A DNA stretch of 64,000 bases from Paenibacillus sp. JCM 10914 (GTDB lineage: Bacteria; Bacillota; Bacilli; Paenibacillales; Paenibacillaceae), in NCBI RefSeq assembly GCF_001315105.1, contig NZ_BAZR01000011.1:1-64000 (forward strand), given 5' to 3'. The translations under genes and the position numbers were made by a program. The notes beneath the pieces are model-generated. The model ran no database searches. It saw only the letters and a list, made by a program, of their open reading frames with translations, and was not told where the DNA came from. Shown in pieces: positions 10,951-19,181 of the stretch (position 1 is its first letter; every line of letters begins with the position of its first letter).

Positions 10951-11976
10951 ATGCGGTTACTGATTGCTGATGATGAACCTGTCATTCGAAGAGGGCTGGT
11001 CAAGATGGCGGAGACGTATCGTATGCCGTTTGATGAGATTCATACGGCAGTGAACGGAGAACATGCGCTCTCCATGGTCAAGGAAACTGAGCCGGATGTA
11101 TTGTTGACCGATATTCGCATGCCGAGAATGGGAGGCTTGGAGCTATGCCAGGAGCTGCACGAGCAGTACGGACATATCCAGATGATTGTCATCTCCGGTT
11201 ACGGCGAGTTTCAGTATGCCCAGCAGTGCTTGGCATATGGCGTTAAGCATTATCTGCTAAAGCCGGTAACGGGTGTGATGCTGCACCAGACCTTTGATGC
11301 GATCATGAAGTATCGCAACAAAGGGATCGTATCCTTGGCTTCTTACGTGGATTGGATCGAGGATATGGGTCAAGAGATATGGATGCTGCAGACGGAGAGG
11401 CTCGATGAACTTCTGGTGGAGTGGAGGGTTCATCTGCAAGCCGCGGGTCTAAGTGTGCAGCAGCTTCAACAACTGCTGGACGATGCGGTGGGGATGATCT
11501 TTCGTCGACTCGTATCCAAAGGTTATATGGAAGTCTCGGTCATTGACCCGGTTGGCCATTATCCTACTCAGGAACAGTTGCTTCACGAGTATGAACTGCG
11601 AATCAAACAGATGACGGCGGATCTGGTGACCCAGCGTTGGGGAAATTTCAAAAATCCGCTGGATGAGGTGAAATCTTATATCGATACCCATCTGTCGGAA
11701 GAGATCACGCTGGATGAAGTGGCTGAAATGGCGGGTTACACGCCGACGTATTTCAGCGCGATGTTCAAGAAGATGACGGGCGAAACCTTTGTCAGGTACC
11801 GTATTCACCGCCGTATGGAGCGGGCGAAGGAACTGCTGGCGGTGCCTCATATGCGTATTATTGACGTAGCAGCGAACGTCGGTTATGAGGACTATCCCCA
11901 TTTCACGAAAATGTTCAAGAAAGTGACGGGGCACACGCCGACGGAATATCGAACGATGCTGGGATTCAACGGATGA
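10951..11976 (+). CDS. YesN-type response regulator, receiver plus AraC DNA-binding domain
   Basis: A 341-residue regulator. Residues 1-120 form the receiver, with acidic pocket D7-D8, phospho-acceptor D54 in LLTDIRMP, S82 and K104 (YLLKP). A poorly conserved linker follows, and two AraC-type helix-turn-helix units occupy about 240-338 (LDEVAEMAGYTPTYFSAMFKK and IIDVAANVGYEDYPHFTKMFKK). Its stop overlaps the start of the histidine kinase by four bases (ATGA). In this family, phosphorylation by the YesM partner activates nearby sugar-uptake and glycosidase genes, so the flanking fucosidase/importer cluster is the natural target; that is inference from position. The ribosome site is AGGAGG. Confidence 0.92.
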   Translation: MRLLIADDEPVIRRGLVKMAETYRMPFDEIHTAVNGEHALSMVKETEPDVLLTDIRMPRMGGLELCQELHEQYGHIQMIVISGYGEFQYAQQCLAYGVKHYLLKPVTGVMLHQTFDAIMKYRNKGIVSLASYVDWIEDMGQEIWMLQTERLDELLVEWRVHLQAAGLSVQQLQQLLDDAVGMIFRRLVSKGYMEVSVIDPVGHYPTQEQLLHEYELRIKQMTADLVTQRWGNFKNPLDEVKSYIDTHLSEEITLDEVAEMAGYTPTYFSAMFKKMTGETFVRYRIHRRMERAKELLAVPHMRIIDVAANVGYEDYPHFTKMFKKVTGHTPTEYRTMLGFNG

Positions 11977-13826
11977 AAAACAAACTGTATCGGAGACTGT
12001 TCTTGTACTGCGTCTCCATTATCGTACTCTCTTCGCTATTAATCGGGGTCGTCACGTATTCTCGTTCCTCGGCTGAGCTTGACCGGCAGTTGGATCGCCA
12101 TATGTCACAGATTGTGCAGAACGCGCTCAATCACACGGATCTGTACATCAAATCCTATGATCGGACGATGATTACGCTGTTGACGAATCGGGAGCTGAAG
12201 AAATTCGTCGACCTGCCGAATCCGGCGGATCATTACGATTATTATCAGATCAGCTCCACGATCAAAGACACGGTATTCCGGCCTTTAATGGATCGAGGAC
12301 CGGAACTGCTGACGATGTACCTTATCTCAGGCAGCGGAAACGCGACGTACATCTTCGGCTCCGATTTCGCGACGCCAGTGTTCAGCGAGGAGGACCGATC
12401 GAAGCAATTAGCGGATCTTCGAGGTTATACCAAAGATGAAACCGGCCTTATGATCCATACCGAGAGCATCATTCCAGGTAGAAGCGGCAGCGTTGTGCGC
12501 ATGACAAGAGAGATTCGAGGATTGTCCTCCACCGCCCTGAAGGGCGTGCTCGCCATGGAAGTCCGATCCGAGGAGTTATCGAGTCTCTGGCAAGGGATCG
12601 ATCTGGGCGAGCGCGGTTACTTCTATATTGCCGATGTCAATGGCAACATGGTTTACCAGCCGGAGCATCTTCTGGATGATCCGGCTTCACCCGCCGAAGA
12701 TCCGAAGCTGACCGCGGCTATCATGGGAGCCAGCGAGGAGTCCTTCAAATACACGACGGCCGATGGGGAGAACCGTGTATTCATGACGCGAATGTCTCCG
12801 TATTCCGGATGGCGTCTGGTTGCTTCAATACCGCTGGAAGAGTGGCGCGAGCCAATTGCCAATATTCGGACAACCGTCTGGACGATAGGCTTCATAAGCC
12901 TGGTCACCGCGTGTCTTCTTGCTTATCGGTTTACTCGTTCGATTACCCGGCCGATTCAGACAATCATTCGCGGGATGCGAGAGACGGAGCAGGGGCGATG
13001 GGTTCAGCTCAAGCTTCCGAAGCGAGATGATGAGCTGACGGAAATGATGCAGCGCTATAATCTGATGGTGACCCGCCTCTCAGAGTTGATTGAGCGCGTG
13101 TACGAGACGGAGTTGCAACAGCAGAAGATGGTGAACGAGCGGCAGAATGCAGAATTTCAAGCGCTGCAGCTTCAGATTAATCCGCACTTCATGTATAACA
13201 CGCTGGAGACGATTGTCTGTTATGCCGAAGTGGAAGGCTCATCCGAGATTACCGAAATGGTGTCCTCGCTTGGTTTCATGATGCGCTATTCGCTGCTGAC
13301 GTCGCTGGAGGAGATTACGGTCGCCAACGAACTGAAGCATGTCCTGAATTACATGACGATCATGAAGCACCGGCATGATATGGAGTTTGACCTTCGAGTC
13401 GAGGTTCCCCATGAGCTGCTATTATTCAAAATGGTACGCCTGACGCTGCAGCCGTTAATCGAAAATGCATTTCAACATGCATTTCCGGACGGAATTGAGG
13501 AATCGCAGCATATCACCATTTCGGCCGGCTGCAGCGAGGACGCCTTCTGGGTCAGCGTGACCGATAACGGAATCGGAATGTCCCCCCACCAGTTGAACGA
13601 GATCCGTGCACGATTATCTTATCAGGCGGACCATATCGATGTATCATCTGCGGCGTCTTCCCTAAACGTCAGTGGGACGGGGGGCATCGGGCTGTTGAAT
13701 GTACACCGGCGAATTCAGCTCGTATTCGGCGACAGTTATGGACTTCGGGTCAGCTCGGAAGGAGAGGGTAGAGGAACCACGATCCGAATGCTCATGCCGC
13801 ATCCGCGTCTCCATGTAAGGGGCTGA
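11973..13826 (+). CDS. YesM-type sensor histidine kinase
   Basis: A 617-residue membrane kinase. Membrane segment 1 is at about 11-31, an extracytoplasmic sensing domain at 35-290, membrane segment 2 near 298-320 and HAMP near 320-375. The His-kinase core has QINPHFMYNTLE with H405 as phospho-acceptor. The ATPase domain shows the N-box LQPLIENAFQHAF, DNGIGM and GGIGLLNVHRR. The histidine and ATP-binding residues are intact. The order regulator-then-kinase is the reverse of the second system in this window. It probably senses an extracellular sugar or the loaded lipoprotein of the adjacent importer. Confidence 0.92.
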   Translation: MKNKLYRRLFLYCVSIIVLSSLLIGVVTYSRSSAELDRQLDRHMSQIVQNALNHTDLYIKSYDRTMITLLTNRELKKFVDLPNPADHYDYYQISSTIKDTVFRPLMDRGPELLTMYLISGSGNATYIFGSDFATPVFSEEDRSKQLADLRGYTKDETGLMIHTESIIPGRSGSVVRMTREIRGLSSTALKGVLAMEVRSEELSSLWQGIDLGERGYFYIADVNGNMVYQPEHLLDDPASPAEDPKLTAAIMGASEESFKYTTADGENRVFMTRMSPYSGWRLVASIPLEEWREPIANIRTTVWTIGFISLVTACLLAYRFTRSITRPIQTIIRGMRETEQGRWVQLKLPKRDDELTEMMQRYNLMVTRLSELIERVYETELQQQKMVNERQNAEFQALQLQINPHFMYNTLETIVCYAEVEGSSEITEMVSSLGFMMRYSLLTSLEEITVANELKHVLNYMTIMKHRHDMEFDLRVEVPHELLLFKMVRLTLQPLIENAFQHAFPDGIEESQHITISAGCSEDAFWVSVTDNGIGMSPHQLNEIRARLSYQADHIDVSSAASSLNVSGTGGIGLLNVHRRIQLVFGDSYGLRVSSEGEGRGTTIRMLMPHPRLHVRG

Positions 13827-14199
13827 TCTAGACTTTGGATCATTCTCGGTAACTCGGGCGAGCTTTCCATGGGCGCCCCTTTTCCAAGGAATCACACCTC
13901 CTCTGTCTGTGTTACGAAAAAGGATGCTTTTGTGCAGGCTTTTACATCGGAATTTATCCCTTTAGCAGAAAAAGATGCGTATATGCAGGTTTTGATCACC
14001 CATTTGACCGAATAAGCCCTTACTTGAGTTAAAAGCCTGCATATTTGCAGGCTTTTGTTAGAAAATTGCATTTTCGCCTCTAATTCCTGCATATTTGCAG
14101 GAATTTCTTTCTACTGGTGATCTATCGGGCATTCACGAAGTCTACTATCCGTAAGAAGTCGGCCCCTTAATTTATTTTGAATGCTAATCTGGTGTTACT
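13827..14199. other. Intergenic region with TGCAGG hairpin repeats
   Basis: A convergent gap of about 370 bases between the kinase and the GH97 gene. It holds four related short repeats (own entry). No convincing gene: open frames here are short and mirror the repeats. Confidence 0.6.
13929..14108. repeat. Four diverged TGCAGG-type short repeats
   Basis: Related units occur near 13929 (TTTTGTGCAGGCTTTT), 13983 (TATATGCAGGTTTTGA), 14034 (CCTGCATATTTGCAGGCTTT) and 14086 (CCTGCATATTTGCAGGAATT), spaced about 52-54 bases apart. The last two are palindromic (CCTGCA..TGCAGG) and could form small hairpins. This looks like a tandemly spread intergenic repeat; function unknown. Confidence 0.6.
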
Positions 14200-16032
14200 T
14201 CATGCGTTAGATGGTGTGACAGGCGTCAGATGGATTGATACCCCACCGTATACCTTTAGGCGAACATGCAAGACATCTTCGGCACGAACGGATTGCGTAT
14301 GAACTTCTAAGGGCGGGAGCTTGGACCGATATCGGTATTCATCGGGCTCCGCCTTCTCCGAATAAATCACGGCCTGATAAGTTCCCGTACCTTCAAGAAA
14401 GTCGAGCGGGATACTGGCATCCCGGCCGCCGGCCGCACAGATCGAGGCGATAAACCATTCGTCTCCTGACCTCCTTGCCAGGGTAACGAAGCGCCCCGGA
14501 TACCCTTCCAGCAGGACGGTCTCGTCCCAGACAGCCGGGACGGCGGCCAGCAGCGGCTGCCCCGGATGATCAGCGTATACCGAGATAGCATCGGCATAAT
14601 GCTGGATACCGGATTCGAAGAGGATGGATAGTGCCAGTTGGAGTCCTTGCGTCGTGCGCGTCTTCTTACTGAAGGTGACCGGCGTGAAATCCATCGAACC
14701 GATCACGTTCCGGGTGAACGGCAGCGTACACAGATGGACAGCGTTGGGTCCTTCGCTCTGTGCCCGGTAATATTCCGCGCCGTAGACGCCTTCTCGCGTC
14801 ATGACATGTGGCCAGGTTCGATGCTCGCCGCCGGGCTTCGTAGAGCCATGGAAATTGACCATGAGCGGTGCCTGGCCGCTGATTCGGCAATGGCATCATA
14901 GATTTGAATCGTCTGCTGGTTATCGCTGTCGAAGAAATCCACCTTGATGCCAACCGCTCCCCAGGAAGCCCATAGGGCGAGCTTCTCCTCAAGCAATGCT
15001 TCGGTTGCAAGCCCCTTATAATGCGTCCATAGCCAGATGCCAACGCCGCGCTGCTTCACATAGGCGATGAGTTCAGGTACGTTCAGGACGCCTTCCCAGC
15101 CACCATCCACCACGCTGTATTCCCATCCCATCTCGGCAGCAAAATCCACATGCTGCCGCTGGGTCTTCATATCGCCGCATGTATCGCCTTCCGCATACCA
15201 GGACCATGCGGCTCTGCCCGGGGTAATCCAGGAGACATCTTCTATGATGGACGGAGCGCTCAGATGGGTAGTCAGGGAGGAAGCGACTAATGTTTCAAGC
15301 GTGCCAATGATCATGACGCGCCAAGGTGTAGTGAAGGGAAGTTGCGCCTGGACGGACGTAAACTGATCCGGCGCAAAAGCGGTTCGAAGGTGTCGGCCGT
15401 TATTAGCATCGACCACGAGGTGACTGGCACCATAATGGCCATGAACGGCAGCCTCCGTCAGGAGCATCCACTCATCTTCTCCAAGTTGAACGAGCAGCGG
15501 GAATCCATAGTGACCGCCCTTCAGATGCTCCGGCATGGCATGATCATAGGTTCGCTCGTAACAGCGCATGAACGGCTGTGCCCACACGTTGAGCAGCTGT
15601 GATGCGGGGAGATAGAATCCGGACTCTTCCCTTTCGATCTGCAGTTCTCCTTCCCCAAGCAGCTCATATCGGTAAGCGACGCATCCCGGAACATGCGAAA
15701 GCGAATGAGCATTTGTTGATTGTTGGCGGAAGCAAGAAGAACCAACTCGTTGGCTTCGTATGATTGCGAGGTTTGTTTACCGGTAATGAGCTCATAATCC
15801 TCGCTGATCGTGTTGTATTCGACGCTTGAATCCTCAAGCCGTGTTCGGAATGCCAGCGGTCTGTCGTAAGCCCGAGTGGGGAGCGGTCGAGAACGGGACG
15901 ATTATGCTGCCATACCGAGTAATATAGAATGCCGCCGGACTCTTGTTCCAGCAAGAGCTGCAACAAACCGTCAGGCGATTGGAGCTGTATGTTGAACGGC
16001 TCCGATGGACTGCTTGATGGGTCATATACCAT
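14200..16032 (-). pseudogene. GH97 glycoside hydrolase (alpha-galactosidase/alpha-glucosidase type), three frameshifts
   Basis: ATG at 16032 follows AAAGGAGCC. The N-terminal beta-sandwich begins with SPDGLLQLLLEQ and VLDRSPLGLTTD. The barrel shows the family pattern TPGRAAWSWY, then MGWEYSVVDGGWE, VGIKVDFFDSD and NFHGSTKPGGEHRTWPHVMTREG. The Asp in KVDF matches the nucleophile position of retaining GH97 alpha-galactosidases; that subclass assignment is tentative. The gene is split by three single-base frame changes near 15856, 15681 and 14866, and each is repaired in reading by one added base, giving about 610 residues. No signal peptide is seen. It is divergent from the beta-helix gene and belongs with the fucosidases and importer as part of one glycan-degradation set. 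Confidence 0.83.
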
Positions 16033-16315
16033 GAATGGGGCTCCTTTCCTGTTTGAAGGATGACGTATTTCTGAATCAGCCTCATTGCAACGACAAATAG
16101 ATCCCGATGCATACGGCTTTGTTCGCTCTGGGTTGTGTTTTCTTAGGGTGCAAGAATCCATAAAAAAACACGTGCGCTCCGCAAGTTACGGCATGGTCCG
16201 GCAGGCAGCGGCTGGTTTAACATAGAAGCGATATCAGAAGCTATATGGAGGGGAGGCTGCCAGTTCATCACGGGTTGACCGTTATCACTACATAGTCAAA
16301 GGATGGGTGATCATA

Positions 16316-19099
16316 ATGGATCAGTTGGGCAAGCGTGATAGACGAGTAAGGCGAGTTGGTGTCGTATTGCTGCTGAGTATGTTGCTGTTCTCGCTTGGGA
16401 TGGTGCCGGTGCAAGGCGAGGATGCCGAGTTGGTTGAGGGAGAGCGGGTCAATCTCGCGTTAGGGCAACCGGCGACGGCGAGTTCTGAACTGAGCGGGCG
16501 CGAAGCCGGGAAAGCCGTTGACGGTAATCGCGATACCTACTGGCAGCCGCTGAGTACGGACCGTGAAGACATGTTGGTATTCGTTCAGGTGGATCTGGGT
16601 CACGAGCAGTCTTTGAATCAGGTCATTCTGGATTTGAACCGGGGTGACCATCTGGGAAGCATCGAGATCGACTACTCCATCGATGGTGAATCATGGAACC
16701 GTGCACATACGAAGGCTGGGGGGATCCGGTCGGACGGGCAAGAAAACATCATGTTTGATTCCGTAAGCGCTTCCCAGATTCGAGTAACGCTTCTGCTAAA
16801 CCGGAATCTTAATGTTCAGCTTAAGGAGTTGGAGATCTATATGCAGGACGGAGACCAGGGGGTTCCTTCGGACGTAACCCAACTGGCTTTTGTAAGGCCG
16901 GATGGAACCGAGTATAACACCAATGATGAAATAACGCTGGGGGTTGGAGAACGATCCGCTTTGGAAGTGCGCGGTCAGCGGGCAGACGGGGAATGGGTTG
17001 CTTTGCCTGCGGGTCAAGTACAGTATCATGCGGTAGGGAACAGCGCTGCAGTCGATGCGGCTGGATCGGTAACCGGGGTCAAAGTAGGCGCGATTCGACT
17101 GTATGCGGACATCAACGTGAACGGGCAAAATCTCGCGACACCGGACTTCTGGGTCGTCGTACAAGATGAACACGAATTCGAGGATGCGAAGTACGTGGCA
17201 TTCAGTTCCTTCACGCATCCTTCATTAGTCCAGAGAATCGGTGAGGCGGCCATACTAGAGGACGGGAAGACATTGCCGATGGTAACGATAAAGCCGAATA
17301 TCTCAGGAACCGTCTCGGCCAGATGGTATAAAGATGGTCATGCCCGGGGCTCGCTTGGCAAGGTGAGGGCACTTCAGACGGGAATAGCACAGAACATCAC
17401 GCTGCCCGGCGGCATGAAAGTACCGGGTACGTATGAGATTCGGATGACCTTGCACACGTTAGATGGCGAAACGTATTATGACAGCTTGTTCTATACGGTG
17501 ATGCCTAAACAGGGTGTCCCGGAGGGGCAAAGCCAGATCGCCTATACGGGTCAAGACGGACGGATGATCTATGTGCCGGATTATAAAGGCAATCGCATCA
17601 TCGATTTCTCGAACGTCGGTTATCAGGGCGGCGGGGTGAAGCTGCCCGACGTTCAGGCAAGAATCGCCGTCCAGCCAACCGGCGGGGACGACACGGCGAT
17701 GCTGCAAGCGGCGATCGACGAGGTATCGCAGCTGCCGCGTGACGAGCAGGGCTTCCGGGGGGCGGTACTGCTGAAGCAGGGGACTTATCTCGTCGGCGGT
17801 TCGCTGAGCATTCAGGCGAGCGGGGTGGTGCTTCGCGGAGAAGGCAAGAGCGAGGACGGCACGATCATTCGCGGCACAGGTACGGCGGCCAGAAATTTGA
17901 TCGTTGTGGGCGGTACGAATGGCCCGGCGATTGTGGACGGGACGGAGACGGATATTCAGGATCTGTACGTACCGGCAGGATCGCGTTCCTTCCATGTTCA
18001 TGATCCTGCGAGTTACCAGGTCGGTGATTCCGTCATAGTCCGCCGAATCGGCAATGACCGCTGGATTCATGAGATTGGCATGGACCATATCTATATGCGG
18101 CCAGGGACCGGGGGGACGCAGCAGTGGTCCCCGTTTAATCTTGATTTTGACCGGGTCATTACAGCCATCGACGGTAATCGAATTACGGTGGATGCGCCGC
18201 TCGCCAATGCCATCGAGCGTCAATGGGGAGGCGGCAAGCTGTTCAAGGCAACGGATGAGTTGCGAATTGAACAGGTGGGCATCGAGAACATGCGGGCCAT
18301 ATCCGATTTTGACCCGAGCAAGACCGATACGCAGATGGATAACGATCAACTGGATACCCCGTATTATTCCGACGAGGCGCATGCCGAGCGCTTCATCATG
18401 ATGAACAGCGTGAAGAACGCCTGGGTACGCGAGGTCGACGGCTACCATTTCTCCTACGCCTTGGTCCAGGTCGGGCGTCAGGCGAAGTGGGTCACCGTAC
18501 AGGACAGCGAGATGTATGACATGGTAAGCATCATTACCGGCGGGCGTCGCTACAGCTTTTTCCTCCAGGGACAGCTGAACTTGGTGCAGCGCAATTACAC
18601 CGAGACGTCCAGGCATGCTTATGTAATCGAGAGTCGCGTGCAAGGACCTAACGTGATGTATGACAATCGAGCGGCTCAGGAGTACAACACGAGCGAGCCG
18701 CATCATCGCTGGTCCACGGGCGGACTGTATGACAATGTCAGTGCGCGGATCAGCGTGCGCGACCGGGGCTGGCTGGGCAGTGGACATGGTTGGGCTGGGG
18801 CGAATTACGTCATGTGGAATACGGAAGGCGGACTGGTCGCGCAGAAGCCGCCAACCGCACAGAACTACGTCATCGGGCATATCCCGACCGAGGACGGGCT
18901 GAATGTGAAGCCGCTTGTACCGAATGCTTATGACGCAAGACCTCGTGAAGACGGCTATTGGGAGTACGCCGATCAACACGTAGCGCTGCCGAGTTTGTTC
19001 ATCCAACAGCTCAAGGACCGGCTGGGCCAGCAAGGGGTAGACAATCTCGCCCGTATGCCTGTGGGCGGCGGCGTACTGGATATACCACAGCAGCCGTAG
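16316..19099 (+). CDS. Secreted CBM32 plus right-handed beta-helix polysaccharide-active protein
   Basis: A 927-residue exported protein. The signal peptide is RRVRRVGVVLLLSMLLFSLG with cleavage after VQG near residue 35. Residues about 45-180 form an F5/8 type C (CBM32-like) domain (NLALGQPATASSELSG, AVDGNRDTYW). Residues about 185-290 look like a bacterial Ig-like domain. From about 440 there is a pectate-lyase-3-like beta-helix beginning DDTAMLQAAIDEVSQLP with GAVLLKQGTYLVGG. The catalytic identity is not recognisable; a lyase or a beta-helix glycosidase is possible. As the one clearly secreted enzyme in the locus it could release oligosaccharides outside the cell. The GTG at 16307 is an alternative start. 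Confidence 0.82.
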   Translation: MDQLGKRDRRVRRVGVVLLLSMLLFSLGMVPVQGEDAELVEGERVNLALGQPATASSELSGREAGKAVDGNRDTYWQPLSTDREDMLVFVQVDLGHEQSLNQVILDLNRGDHLGSIEIDYSIDGESWNRAHTKAGGIRSDGQENIMFDSVSASQIRVTLLLNRNLNVQLKELEIYMQDGDQGVPSDVTQLAFVRPDGTEYNTNDEITLGVGERSALEVRGQRADGEWVALPAGQVQYHAVGNSAAVDAAGSVTGVKVGAIRLYADINVNGQNLATPDFWVVVQDEHEFEDAKYVAFSSFTHPSLVQRIGEAAILEDGKTLPMVTIKPNISGTVSARWYKDGHARGSLGKVRALQTGIAQNITLPGGMKVPGTYEIRMTLHTLDGETYYDSLFYTVMPKQGVPEGQSQIAYTGQDGRMIYVPDYKGNRIIDFSNVGYQGGGVKLPDVQARIAVQPTGGDDTAMLQAAIDEVSQLPRDEQGFRGAVLLKQGTYLVGGSLSIQASGVVLRGEGKSEDGTIIRGTGTAARNLIVVGGTNGPAIVDGTETDIQDLYVPAGSRSFHVHDPASYQVGDSVIVRRIGNDRWIHEIGMDHIYMRPGTGGTQQWSPFNLDFDRVITAIDGNRITVDAPLANAIERQWGGGKLFKATDELRIEQVGIENMRAISDFDPSKTDTQMDNDQLDTPYYSDEAHAERFIMMNSVKNAWVREVDGYHFSYALVQVGRQAKWVTVQDSEMYDMVSIITGGRRYSFFLQGQLNLVQRNYTETSRHAYVIESRVQGPNVMYDNRAAQEYNTSEPHHRWSTGGLYDNVSARISVRDRGWLGSGHGWAGANYVMWNTEGGLVAQKPPTAQNYVIGHIPTEDGLNVKPLVPNAYDARPREDGYWEYADQHVALPSLFIQQLKDRLGQQGVDNLARMPVGGGVLDIPQQP

Positions 19100-19117
19100 T
19101 TCAATCTAAATAGCGGG

Positions 19118-19156
19118 AAAAGGGGATATCAGGCATGACGCTGACCATCCCCTTTT
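19118..19156 (+). terminator. Hairpin terminator between beta-helix and GH95 genes
   Basis: AAAAGGGGAT at 19118-19127 pairs perfectly with ATCCCCTTTT at 19147-19156, ending in a T run. The loop is 19 bases. It would reduce but perhaps not block read-through to the GH95 gene 26 bases on. Confidence 0.6.
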
Positions 19157-19181
19157 CTAATGCAGAAGGAGTGTGTTGGAC

